Shown: positions 1 through 7,079, counted from the first letter of the stretch. The stretch is 8,412 bases of DNA from Bacteroidota bacterium (GCA_003648455.1 QMPG01000125.1:1-8412); one strand, 5' to 3'. Notes: generated by a model not told the origin, from the letters alone. Program-made: numbers and translations.

Positions 1-46
1 AAATATTTTCTGTTAAAAAATTCTACTAACACAAAAGTTGATAAAA

Positions 47-96
47 AAACTTAGAATTAGAAATTTGTGAATGTACAAATTTCTAATTCTAAGTTT
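47..96 (-). terminator. Perfect 22-bp inverted repeat, candidate terminator
   Basis: Arms 47-68 and 75-96 are exact reverse complements over 22 bases, with a 6-nt loop (GAATGT). The stem is AT-rich (core CTTAGAATTAGAAATTTG). Read on the minus strand the 3' arm runs into seven T (43-49 on plus are all A, the last three inside the stem), which gives the shape of an intrinsic terminator about 200 bases after the clpB stop. On the plus strand the stem is followed only by TTTC, so termination that way is less convincing. A stem this long and this perfect is unusual for a terminator, so it could instead be the end or remnant of a small mobile element. The repeat is certain; the function is inferred. 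Confidence 0.5.
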
Positions 97-121
97 CAAA
101 ATCTTTCCCTATAAAAATACG

Positions 122-288
122 TTAACCCGCTTTCATGCAAAAACAAAGTGAATTGCATGAATTAGCGATGGATAATGGGAAGTAAAGCGAAAAAACCTGC
201 ATTAGAAGTACCCAAATTTGGGGTTTTTAAAACACCAAATTTGTTGGTAATCCTTAAGCGTAGAAAAATTATGAATTTTTCGGGTTAA
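122..288. other. G+C-richer structured intergenic block 3' of clpB
   Basis: No gene is supported in 1-295. This part stands out: 121-260 is about 36% G+C by hand count, against about 16% in the clpB/M23 gap. It is bounded by an 8-bp inverted repeat, TTAACCCG (122-129) and CGGGTTAA (281-288), and holds further exact pairs: TCATGCAA/TTGCATGA (133-140/153-160), a palindrome CCCAAATTTGGG (211-222), AAATTTGG/CCAAATTT (214-221/235-242) and GAAAAATT/AATTTTTC (263-270/274-281, 3-nt loop). It may be a non-coding RNA, the 3' untranslated region of clpB, or a decayed miniature element. Any single 8-bp pair could be chance; the clustering is what makes it notable. Confidence 0.35.
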
Positions 289-295
289 ATTAATC

Positions 296-2890
296 TTAAT
301 TTTTAAAGATCAACTTATTACTTAATTCATCAAAATCAATCTGAATATTCTTATCTTTATTTACTTCATTAGCTAAAATATGTTTTGACAAATCATTTAA
401 AACAAACTGTTGAAGTACTCTTTTTACAGGTCTTGCTCCATATTGTGGGTCAAAACCTTTTTCAGCAAGCCATAGTATTGCTTTTTTCGAGATGTTAATT
501 TTTATATCATTCTTGCTTAATAGCTTTTTGACATTATTAAATTGTAATTCAACAATTTTTTCAATATCATCTTTCGATAAAGGAGTAAACATTATTACAT
601 CGTCAATTCTGTTTAGAAATTCAGGACGAATATTTTTCTTCAATAAATCAAACACTTCTAATTTTGTATTCTCAAGAATTTCTTTTTTATTATTATCATT
701 AATTTTTTCAATATTATTTTGAATATAATGAGCCCCAATATTTGAAGTCATAATAATTATCGTGTTTCTAAAATTAACAGTACGTCCTTTATTATCTGTT
801 AAACGCCCCTCATCAAGAACCTGCAAAAGAATATTAAAAACATCAGGATGTGCTTTCTCAATCTCGTCTAACAAAATAACAGAATAGGGTTTACGACGAA
901 CAGCCTCGGTTAACTGTCCACCTTCATCATAACCGACATATCCCGGAGGTGCTCCAATTAAACGTGAAACAGAATGACGTTCTTGATATTCAGACATATC
1001 AATACGTGTCATATAATTTTCATCATCGAAAAGAAATTCAGCCAAAGCTTTTGCTAATTCAGTTTTTCCAACGCCTGTTGTTCCCAAAAATATAAAAGAA
1101 CCAATAGGACGTTTTACATCTTGCAAACCGGCTCTGCTTCTTCTAACAGAATTTGCAATGGAAACAATAGCTTCATCTTGACCAACAACACGTTTATGCA
1201 ATTCATTTTCTAAATTCAGCAATTTTTCACGCTCACTCTGAATCATCTTACTAACAGGAATTCCTGTCCATTTAGATACAACTTCAGCAATATCATTTGC
1301 ACAAACCTCTTCTCTAATTAGTGCTGAATTCCCTTGAATATCAGACAATTTCGACTTCAGTTCTTCAATGTTTTTTTGTGCATGTTTAATCTTTCCATAG
1401 CGCAATTCTGCTACTTTTCCGTAATCCCCATCTCGTTCAGCAACATCAGCCTCATGCTTAAATGTTTCAATATCTTTTTTATTTTTTTGAAGTTTATCGA
1501 TAACAGCTTTCTCGGTTTTCCATTTTGCTCTTAAACTCGACTGTGTTTCTTTTAGATTTGCAATTTTTTCATCCAAATCATTTAATACTTTCTTATCTTT
1601 TTCGCGTTTCACAGCCTCTTTTTCAATTTCTAATTGTTTTATCTCTCGGTCAAGCTCATCCAATTCTTCGGGAACAGAATTAACTTCCAATCTTAATTTT
1701 GCGGCTGCTTCATCGATCAAATCGATAGCTTTGTCTGGCAAAAATCTGTCGGAAATATAACGTTGTGAAAGTTCAACTGCCGAAACAATTGCATTATCTT
1801 TAATTCTAACCTTATGATAAGTCTCATAACGTTCTTTCAACCCTCTTAATATTGAAATTGAGCTCAATGTGTCAGGTTCATCAACCATAATAATCTGAAA
1901 CCTTCGTTCAAGAGCTTTATCTTTTTCAAAATATTTTTGATATTCATTTAGTGTAGTTGCACCAACAGCTCTTAAATCGCCACGAGCCAATGCAGGTTTT
2001 AAAATATTTGCAGCATCCATAGCGCCTTCGCTCTTACCTGCTCCTACTAAAGTATGAATCTCATCAATAAATAAAATAACTTCACCATCAGAATCTTCCA
2101 CCTCTTTCACAACAGATTTTAAACGCTCTTCAAATTCTCCTTTATATTTTGCACCGGCAACTAAAGCACCCATATCCAAAGAATAGAGTTGCTTTGATTT
2201 TAAATCATCGGGCACATCTCCTTCTACAATTCGATGAGCTAAGCCCTCTGCAATTGCCGTTTTTCCAACTCCGGGTTCTCCAATAAGGATAGGGTTATTT
2301 TTTGTTCGACGAGATAAAATTTGCAACAAACGTCTTATCTCATCTTCTCTACCAATAACAGGATCTAATTTCCCTGTTGCCGCACGCTCATTCAAATTTA
2401 TTGCAAAGCGATTTAAAGAATTAAAAGTATCTTCAGCTGTTTGACTATTAACATGAGAACCTTTTCGAAGTTGTTCTATTGCTAAGCTAAGCTCTTTTTC
2501 ATTTATACCACTATCTTTCATTAATTTTGAAGCATCTCCTTCTGTAGATAGAATTCCTAATAAGAGATGTTCAATTGAAACAAACTGGTCTTTATATTTT
2601 TTTGAATAGTCTAAGGCTTTTTGTAATGACTTATTTGCTTCGTTTGATAAAAATTGGTCTCCTCCAGTAACTTTAGGATACGACTCAATCACATGTTGAA
2701 GTACATTCTTGAAATTATTGATATCTACTCCCATCTTGTTAAACAAGAAAGAAGAAACACTTTCGGCAATGTTTAAAATACCCTTTAGCAGATGTGAATT
2801 TTCTACTGATTGATGCTCTAAACCTTTAGCCGTTTGAAAGGCATCTTCAATAGCTTCTTGAGATTTAATTGTAAAATTATTAAAGTTCAT
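296..2890 (-). CDS. clpB: ClpB, ATP-dependent protein disaggregase (Hsp100)
   Basis: Cytoplasmic hexameric AAA+ unfoldase that pulls polypeptides out of aggregates together with DnaK/DnaJ/GrpE. The 864-residue product is full length (E. coli ClpB is 857). Visible in order: N-terminal Clp-N repeats (about 1-145); first ATPase domain with Walker A GEPGVGKT (204-211), substrate pore loop GAKYKGE (246-252, Tyr249), Walker B VILFIDE (271-277) and arginine-finger region ALERRF (326-331); coiled-coil middle domain (about 400-530), which separates ClpB from ClpA and ClpX; second ATPase domain with Walker A GTTGVGKT (603-610), pore loop GYVGYDEGG (650-658), Walker [11 protein letters not shown] (671-680) and sensor-2 GARPVKR (818-824). 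The Thr in place of Pro in the second Walker A leaves the loop intact. There is no Shine-Dalgarno before the ATG, as is usual in Bacteroidota. It is transcribed away from the M23 gene; regulation is discussed under the upstream repeats. Confidence 0.98.
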   Translation of the reverse strand: MNFNNFTIKSQEAIEDAFQTAKGLEHQSVENSHLLKGILNIAESVSSFLFNKMGVDINNFKNVLQHVIESYPKVTGGDQFLSNEANKSLQKALDYSKKYKDQFVSIEHLLLGILSTEGDASKLMKDSGINEKELSLAIEQLRKGSHVNSQTAEDTFNSLNRFAINLNERAATGKLDPVIGREDEIRRLLQILSRRTKNNPILIGEPGVGKTAIAEGLAHRIVEGDVPDDLKSKQLYSLDMGALVAGAKYKGEFEERLKSVVKEVEDSDGEVILFIDEIHTLVGAGKSEGAMDAANILKPALARGDLRAVGATTLNEYQKYFEKDKALERRFQIIMVDEPDTLSSISILRGLKERYETYHKVRIKDNAIVSAVELSQRYISDRFLPDKAIDLIDEAAAKLRLEVNSVPEELDELDREIKQLEIEKEAVKREKDKKVLNDLDEKIANLKETQSSLRAKWKTEKAVIDKLQKNKKDIETFKHEADVAERDGDYGKVAELRYGKIKHAQKNIEELKSKLSDIQGNSALIREEVCANDIAEVVSKWTGIPVSKMIQSEREKLLNLENELHKRVVGQDEAIVSIANSVRRSRAGLQDVKRPIGSFIFLGTTGVGKTELAKALAEFLFDDENYMTRIDMSEYQERHSVSRLIGAPPGYVGYDEGGQLTEAVRRKPYSVILLDEIEKAHPDVFNILLQVLDEGRLTDNKGRTVNFRNTIIIMTSNIGAHYIQNNIEKINDNNKKEILENTKLEVFDLLKKNIRPEFLNRIDDVIMFTPLSKDDIEKIVELQFNNVKKLLSKNDIKINISKKAILWLAEKGFDPQYGARPVKRVLQQFVLNDLSKHILANEVNKDKNIQIDFDELSNKLIFKN

Positions 2891-2977
2891 AATATTTTTT
2901 TTTATATGATTTACAGATTTTTTTATTTAATAATTTTTGAGCAATATTTATGCCTTTATGCAAAAAAACACCTTATA

Positions 2978-3025
2978 TGTCAAAATGACACATATCACAA
3001 AATTAAACCGACAAACTGTCGCAAT
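2978..3025 (-). promoter_or_regulatory. Candidate clpB promoter flanked by two 5-3-5 inverted repeats
   Basis: On the minus strand TAATTTTG (3005 to 2998) matches the Bacteroidota -7 consensus TAnnTTTG. A weak -33 element, ATTG (3025 to 3022), lies 16 bases upstream, shorter than the usual 17-23. Two inverted repeats of the same geometry surround the -7 box: TGTCA-AAA-TGACA (2978-2990), where transcription would start, and CGACA-AAC-TGTCG (3009-3021), filling the spacer. Their centres are 31 bp apart, about three helical turns. That is where a repressor would bind. I see no CIRCE element (TTAGCACTC-N9-GAGTGCTAA), so HrcA is not indicated. The repeats are seen; the promoter and operator roles are inferred. 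Confidence 0.4.
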
Positions 3026-3152
3026 GTAAATTATTTTCCCAATTAAAGTAATTATTTAACTTAAATTAGTATAATTATTTGAAAATTACTTTTTTAAAAA
3101 ATAAAAAATTATTATTATTGCATTATTAATGTTTTTAAAAAAAAAATAAGTT

Positions 3153-3185
3153 TTTGTAAAATAAAATAAAAAATAGTTATTTTTG
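3153..3185 (+). promoter_or_regulatory. Bacteroidota-type sigma promoter for the M23 peptidase
   Basis: TTTG at 3153-3156 and TATTTTTG at 3178-3185 fit the Bacteroidota -33/-7 consensus (TTTG or TTG, then TAnnTTTG) without mismatch, with a 21-base spacer inside the accepted range. Transcription would start near 3190, giving a leader of about 60 bases before the ATG at 3253. This is the best promoter match in the window and supports the taxonomic assignment. Start-site mapping is not available here. Confidence 0.7.
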
Positions 3186-3214
3186 TTGAAATTTTAATTG
3201 ATAAATCTTATAAA

Positions 3215-3230
3215 GTTAAAGCAATTTAAC
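3215..3230 (+). promoter_or_regulatory. Small leader hairpin with GCAA (GNRA) loop
   Basis: GTTAAA (3215-3220) pairs exactly with TTTAAC (3225-3230) around a GCAA loop, a stabilising GNRA tetraloop in RNA. It would sit in the 5' leader of the M23 mRNA, 22 bases before the ATG. The stem is only 6 bp and mostly A-U, so it may be incidental. Confidence 0.25.
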
Positions 3231-3252
3231 TTAACAAAATAAAAAAAACCAA

Positions 3253-4191
3253 ATGAAATACTCTTTTAACGAAGAAACACTTACATATACTAAGATTGAA
3301 AAAAATAATAAAAAAATAATAAAAAACTTTCTTTTTTTATTTGGCATTAGTCTTATCATTGCTGTAATTTCTATAACATTATTTTCTCATTATATTGAAA
3401 CTCCAAAACAATATTTATTAGAAAAAAGGAATGCCATACTAATAAAAAATTTTAAAAGCATTAATCAAAAACTTGATAAGAGTTCAAACCAATTATTAGC
3501 TATTCAAAAGCGAGATGACGAATGCTACCGAGTTTACTCAGAAATAAAACCCATACCAACTACAGTTAGACAAGCCGGTTTTGGTGGTACAAACCGATAC
3601 GAGAAATTAGAAGGTTATAAAAATTCCGATCTTTTAATTGAGACAGCAAAAAAATCTGACGAGATATTAAATCAAATTTATATTCAATCGAAATCTTTTG
3701 ACGAGGTTTTTTCAATAATTAAAAGAAAAGAAAAAAGATTTGAGTGCGTTCCGGCTATACAACCGGTATCATATAGACAATTAAGAAGAATTTCAGCTGT
3801 TTTTGGTATGCGTTCTCATCCCATTTTTAAAACAAAAAAAATGCATTATGGTATTGACTTTGCAGCTCCTATTGGTTCTTTTATTCACGCTCCCGGTGAC
3901 GGCAAAGTAGTTTTTGTAAAAAAATCCAGAAAGGGTTATGGGAATGAAATAATCATCGATCATGGATTTGGGTACAAAACAGTTTATGGCCATTTATACA
4001 AAATTTTTGCAAAAAAAGGACAAAAAGTTAAAAGAGGTGAAATTATTGGAACAGTTGGTAGCACAGGAATCTCCACAGGACCTCATCTTCATTATGAAGT
4101 TCGTTATCACAACAAACCAACAAATCCTGCAAAATTCTTCGTGAATGACATCACAAACGAAGAATATGAAAGAATTTGCAGCATGAAATAA
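3253..4191 (+). CDS. M23 family metallopeptidase, membrane-anchored
   Basis: Likely zinc-dependent endopeptidase that cuts peptide cross-links of peptidoglycan, anchored in the inner membrane with its catalytic domain in the periplasm. Of 312 residues, 1-24 are cytoplasmic and basic, 25-47 form one transmembrane helix, about 52-98 a charged, probably coiled-coil stalk, and about 180-295 the M23 (LytM/Peptidase_M23) domain. Zinc ligands and catalytic residues are all present: H198-YGI-D202, H247 in YGHL, and H278-L-H280 in TGPHLHYEV, so it should be active, unlike the degenerate LytM activators of the EnvC/NlpD type. The GFGGTNRYE stretch (109-117) and the N-terminal FNEETLTY pattern recall a conserved Bacteroidota M23 subfamily that, from memory, often lies beside alaS; here the neighbour is clpB. 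No Shine-Dalgarno; a strong promoter lies 68 bases upstream. Confidence 0.93.
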   Translation: MKYSFNEETLTYTKIEKNNKKIIKNFLFLFGISLIIAVISITLFSHYIETPKQYLLEKRNAILIKNFKSINQKLDKSSNQLLAIQKRDDECYRVYSEIKPIPTTVRQAGFGGTNRYEKLEGYKNSDLLIETAKKSDEILNQIYIQSKSFDEVFSIIKRKEKRFECVPAIQPVSYRQLRRISAVFGMRSHPIFKTKKMHYGIDFAAPIGSFIHAPGDGKVVFVKKSRKGYGNEIIIDHGFGYKTVYGHLYKIFAKKGQKVKRGEIIGTVGSTGISTGPHLHYEVRYHNKPTNPAKFFVNDITNEEYERICSMK

Positions 4192-4206
4192 TCATACAAT
4201 TATTTC
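4185..4206 (+). terminator. Inverted repeat spanning the M23 stop, weak terminator candidate
   Basis: GAAATAAT (4185-4192) pairs exactly with ATTATTTC (4199-4206) across a 6-base loop; the stem overlaps the TAA stop (4189-4191). Eight T (4216-4223) follow, but nine bases beyond the stem, which is too far for a standard intrinsic terminator. It may reduce read-through into the next gene or stabilise the mRNA end. Confidence 0.25.
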
Positions 4207-4238
4207 CTCAATGTATTTTTTTTATAAAACATCAATTA

Positions 4239-4246
4239 TATTTTTG
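4239..4246 (+). promoter_or_regulatory. Consensus -7 box upstream of the 233-aa gene
   Basis: TATTTTTG matches TAnnTTTG exactly and is identical to the -7 box of the M23 promoter. No TTG is found 17-23 bases upstream, so the -33 element is missing or very weak. It would allow separate transcription of the downstream gene, starting near 4252. In DNA this AT-rich one such match is not strong evidence on its own. Confidence 0.35.
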
Positions 4247-4297
4247 ATACTTTTATAATATGATCGTAAATTTAATTTTATTTTTTATTTTTCGATT

Positions 4298-4999
4298 ATG
4301 ACATGTATTATTGAACATTACGGATTAATATGTAAAGAAGAAAAAATATCAAAACTTACAGATTCTATTGTCAGAAACTCTTGTGTTTACGAAGCAATAA
4401 AGCCATATCCCGGTTATTATGATTACTTTCAAAAAGAAGCAAAACCATTGTATATTTATTTAATTACGAAGACTAAGTATACAACTGAAAAAATTATACG
4501 CAGTTCACAAAAAATACAAGAAAATTTCGAGTGTAAATTTTCTGTTGCCTGGGGCACAATTAAAATTTATTATAAAAATATTAATGTTATTAGAATATTA
4601 GGACTCGAAGATTACGGACTTATAAAGCCACTTCAAGAAGAATACATTAAACATGGAATAGAGTTTAAAAAAACTTCAAAGAAAAAGGTTAAAGCCCAAT
4701 CTATTATTAAGATTCACAAATTGTTTCAATTAAAAGAAATAGATAAAAATATGTATTTTGATGTAAACGAACCATCTCATGCATATTTTATTTTGCCGAA
4801 ACAAATAAGTTGGGATAAATTCCTTGTAATCACTAAAAAAGTAAAATACAATTGGGATCTAAGTATGTTTGATGCTGCTATTGGTTATTTTTACACTAAT
4901 TATAAAGTTCAAGATATTATCAGAATATACAATAAGGGTATTAACCAAGAATATTTACAACTGATTAAAGAAAAATATTTGGGAGAAATTAATCGCTAA
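4298..4999 (+). CDS. Conserved-looking protein of unknown function (233 aa)
   Basis: I do not recognise a named domain. The 233-residue product has no signal peptide, no transmembrane helix and a basic, Lys- and Tyr-rich composition, so it is probably a soluble cytoplasmic protein. The first half (about 50-105) alternates predicted strands and helices (LYIYLITKT, EKIIRSSQKI, CKFSVAWGTIKIYYK, INVIRILGL), an alpha/beta pattern. A Lys-rich linker (124-133) leads to a second part with YFDVNEPSHAYFILPK (153-168) and a C-terminal helical region with MFDAAIGYFY and QDIIRIYNKGI. The general look resembles unnamed Bacteroidota proteins, but I cannot assign a function. It follows the M23 gene by 106 bases on the same strand, so co-transcription is possible though not tight. 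The ATG has no Shine-Dalgarno, as for most genes here; no better start is apparent. Confidence 0.8.
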   Translation: MTCIIEHYGLICKEEKISKLTDSIVRNSCVYEAIKPYPGYYDYFQKEAKPLYIYLITKTKYTTEKIIRSSQKIQENFECKFSVAWGTIKIYYKNINVIRILGLEDYGLIKPLQEEYIKHGIEFKKTSKKKVKAQSIIKIHKLFQLKEIDKNMYFDVNEPSHAYFILPKQISWDKFLVITKKVKYNWDLSMFDAAIGYFYTNYKVQDIIRIYNKGINQEYLQLIKEKYLGEINR

Positions 5000-5333
5000 A
5001 AAAGTTTGCTTAAAAAAAATTTTTTTTTAATTTTATATAGTTGTAATATGCACATAATTTAATATCATTAATCTATCGACATTTGGTAAATATTAATAAC
5101 ATAAAAAAAGGCTCAATAGTTTTAATGATACCAGTATAAAAAAACAATATATAATTTATGAAAACAAGAAAATTGAACGACTTAGCAAACGTTATTAATT
5201 TCTATTGTTAATTCAATCAATTAAAAAATCCTATTTATAAATCATAAAAATAATTTTAATTTATAAAGAATTCCTACGGGAAATTATATACTATTTTCTC
5301 TTCATTTTTTAATAAAATTTTAAACACATATCT
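5000..5333. other. AT-rich intergenic region before the lipoprotein gene
   Basis: These 334 bases are about 17% G+C and hold no credible gene. Just after the 233-aa gene stop lies an A8/T9 palindrome (TTAAAAAAAA at 5010-5019, then T9AA to 5030), which could act as a weak transcription end. I found no good TTG plus TAnnTTTG promoter for the lipoprotein gene; the nearest -7-like string, GACATTTG at 5078-5085, lacks a -33 element. A small G+C-rich hairpin at 5271-5282 is listed separately. Confidence 0.6.
5271..5282 (+). promoter_or_regulatory. cUACGg tetraloop mini-hairpin in the lipoprotein leader
   Basis: TTCC (5271-5274) and GGAA (5279-5282) close a TACG loop on a C-G pair, the exact form of the extra-stable cUNCGg RNA tetraloop. 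It is the only G+C-rich patch in this gap and lies about 50 bases before the ATG. The 4-bp stem is short and the role is unproven. Confidence 0.25.
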
Positions 5334-7079
5334 ATGAAAAAATTCAAATTCAAATTCGAAACATTGTCATTAATTGGTTTGTTATTGTTTAGCTCATGCT
5401 CAGACATATTAAATGTTACCCCGGCTACAGAAGATAAAACAATAACAGAGAACATTACAGTAAATACAACATGGGAATCTTCAAATACTTATATTGTTGA
5501 CGGGAATATTTCGGTTGAGGGAGCTACACTAACCATTGAACCCGGAGCTGTAATCAAATTTAAAGAAAACTCTGAATTAGATGTAGGATACAGTTCTTCC
5601 GGTTCATCACTTATTGCAAACGGGACATCTGACAATCCAATTACGTTCACTTCTATTGCCGACAATCCATCGGCAGGTGACTGGGATTATATTTATTTTG
5701 GCGATGGTTCTGTAAATAGCAGTATGTCGTATTGTAATATATCCTACGGTGGCGGATACAATGCCTATTCGGGCATGATTCAAATGGATGACTGTCATGT
5801 AAGTATTGATCATTGCGATATTCAGCATTCAGCTAATTACGGAATTGTTTTAGAAAGTAAAGCATATTTTACTTCATTTACTAACAATAATTTTTCAGAC
5901 ATTTCAAATCACCCGATTAAATTAGACGCAAATTCAGCACATACTCTTGGAACAGATAATACTTATGTAACTGGTTCTTTAACTAAAGGTATTCTTGTTA
6001 AAGGAGGAACATTTAATAAAGTCGATGAGACATGGTTAAAACAATCGGTTCCTTATGTTATTGATGGAACTGTTTCTATTCAAAACACATCAGGAGCAAA
6101 ACTAAATATTGAAGCAGGTACTACCATATCTTTTACAAAAGGCAGTCAAATTGAAGTTGGATATAGCTCAAATACTTATGGAACATTAATTGCAAATGGC
6201 ACAAGCTCTGAGCCTATCACTTTTACGTCAGCCTCTCCTGAGAAAACAGCTGGTGACTGGGATGCAATTTTTCTTGAAAGTGGAACATCTTCAAGTACAT
6301 CATTTACTAATTGTGTATTTGAATATGGTGGTGGATATAATGCCTATACCGGAATAATTAATTTAGCCAACGCCAATATAAATTTTAATCATTGTATTGT
6401 TAGACATAGTGAGACCTATGGAATTTCTTGCGATGACAAATCTTATTTTGGAAGTTTTGATTATAACACTTTTGAAGATTGTGCTTCTTATCCTATAACT
6501 ATTTATGGTAATTGGGCAAACACAATTGGTGCAAATAATATTTTCAGTACAACTTTAGGTCCAAGAATTCATGGTGATAATTTGGAACAATCAGGTTCTG
6601 TTACATGGAATAAGTTAAATAAACCCTATTATATTGATGGGACGCTTAATATTGAATCTACAAGTGGGACAACACTAAATATTGAACAAGGAACACAAAT
6701 TAATTTCACTCAAGGATCTCAAATTGAAGTTGGATATTCTTCTAATTCATACGGAAGTATTAAAGCACAAGGGACAGCCTCGGAGCCTATTATATTTACT
6801 TCCGGAGCACCTAGTCCAAGCAAAGGCGATTGGGACGGAATCTTCTTTGAAGACGGTACAATGAGCGGAACTATTTTAGATTTTTGTGAAATATCTTATG
6901 CCGGTGGTTATAATTCTTATTCAGGTAATGTAACTTTTAACAATTCACTGACTAATGTTACTATCTCAAACTCAACAATCTCACATTCTGCTGCTTACGG
7001 ATTATATATTGATGATAGATCAACACCGCTTTTATTAAATATAACATATTTAGATAACACTAAAGGAGATACTAACTAA
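5334..7079 (+). CDS. Lipoprotein with three tandem beta-helix-like repeats
   Basis: Probable outer-membrane or surface lipoprotein of 581 residues; function unknown. The N-terminus has a basic start (KKFKFKF), a hydrophobic core and a lipobox FSSC with Cys22 as the lipidated residue, followed by SD. The rest is Gly/Ser/Thr/Asn-rich with short strands such as LTIEPGAVIKF and DNPITFTS, typical of right-handed parallel beta-helix (pectin-lyase-like) surface proteins. The body is three repeats starting at T46-W47, T233-W234 and T424-W425. Signature strings recur with a period of 191-193 residues: VGYSS (84, 275, 466), GDWD (115, 307, 498) and GGYNAYSG-like (140, 333, 524). Repeats 2 and 3 share about 60% identity over 108 residues (my count). 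Repeat 3 stops early, about 30 residues short. No carbohydrate-active catalytic motif, sorting domain or secretion-system C-terminal tail is evident. No Shine-Dalgarno. Confidence 0.9.
   Translation: MKKFKFKFETLSLIGLLLFSSCSDILNVTPATEDKTITENITVNTTWESSNTYIVDGNISVEGATLTIEPGAVIKFKENSELDVGYSSSGSSLIANGTSDNPITFTSIADNPSAGDWDYIYFGDGSVNSSMSYCNISYGGGYNAYSGMIQMDDCHVSIDHCDIQHSANYGIVLESKAYFTSFTNNNFSDISNHPIKLDANSAHTLGTDNTYVTGSLTKGILVKGGTFNKVDETWLKQSVPYVIDGTVSIQNTSGAKLNIEAGTTISFTKGSQIEVGYSSNTYGTLIANGTSSEPITFTSASPEKTAGDWDAIFLESGTSSSTSFTNCVFEYGGGYNAYTGIINLANANINFNHCIVRHSETYGISCDDKSYFGSFDYNTFEDCASYPITIYGNWANTIGANNIFSTTLGPRIHGDNLEQSGSVTWNKLNKPYYIDGTLNIESTSGTTLNIEQGTQINFTQGSQIEVGYSSNSYGSIKAQGTASEPIIFTSGAPSPSKGDWDGIFFEDGTMSGTILDFCEISYAGGYNSYSGNVTFNNSLTNVTISNSTISHSAAYGLYIDDRSTPLLLNITYLDNTKGDTN
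5469..6029 (+). repeat. Beta-helix repeat unit 1 (residues 46-232)
   Basis: First copy of the repeated module. It begins with TTWESSNTYIVDG and contains LTIEPGAVIKF, VGYSS, NPITFTS, GDWDYIYF and YGGGYNAYSG. It is the most divergent of the three at its N-terminal end but keeps all signature strings. Confidence 0.85.
6030..6602 (+). repeat. Beta-helix repeat unit 2 (residues 233-423)
   Basis: Full-length middle copy of 191 residues (573 bases). It begins TWLKQSVPYVIDG and contains LNIEAGTTISF, QIEVGYSSN, EPITFTS, GDWDAIF and YGGGYNAYTG, then the DDKSYFGSFDYNTF segment that corresponds to ESKAYFTSFTNNNF in unit 1. Confidence 0.85.
6603..7076 (+). repeat. Beta-helix repeat unit 3, shortened (residues 424-581)
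   Basis: Third copy, 158 residues. It begins TWNKLNKPYYIDG and contains LNIEQGTQINF, QIEVGYSSN, EPIIFTS, GDWDGIFF and YAGGYNSYSG. After IDDRS (559-563) it diverges and ends with ITYLDNTKGDTN, so the last quarter seen in units 1 and 2 is missing. The protein ends at a clean stop before the terminator, so this looks like the natural C-terminus rather than a frameshift. Confidence 0.85.

Larger units (their letters stand above)
2891..3252. other. Divergent intergenic control region clpB / M23 peptidase
   Basis: This 362-base gap lies between two genes transcribed away from each other. It is only about 16% G+C overall, but 2941-3040 reaches about 30%, and that is exactly where the clpB promoter candidate and its inverted repeats lie. 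The right half (3041-3250) is dominated by A and T runs and contains the M23 promoter. No open reading frame with recognisable protein character is present. Confidence 0.7.

Noticed and set aside
1..54. Open frame entering from the left edge and ending at TAG 52-54
   Set aside because: Only 17 codons, low-complexity and unrecognisable; its end overlaps the 22-bp hairpin. Not enough to call the end of a gene.
135..185. Sixteen-codon ORF on the plus strand (MQKQSELHELAMDNGK)
   Set aside because: It has a plausible composition but is very short, has no Shine-Dalgarno or promoter, and overlaps the hairpin pairs of the structured block. It could be a transposase-like remnant, but I cannot support that.
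492..722. Plus-strand ORF of 76 codons inside clpB, and a similar one at 1334-1534
   Set aside because: Both are antisense shadows of clpB, Phe/Ile/Ser-rich because they read the complement of Lys/Glu/Asn codons; no independent start signals.
2834..3046. Plus-strand ORF of 70 codons crossing the clpB start into the gap
   Set aside because: It overlaps the clpB 5' end and runs through the regulatory region with low-complexity F/Y/I sequence; no promoter or ribosome-binding site.
2891..3252. CIRCE/HrcA operator upstream of clpB
   Set aside because: I looked for TTAGCACTC-N9-GAGTGCTAA and found nothing similar; the repeats present have different arms and spacing.
5158..5211. Seventeen-codon ORF (MKTRKLNDLANVINFYC) in the AT-rich gap
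   Set aside because: Too short, no Shine-Dalgarno, no promoter; expected by chance.
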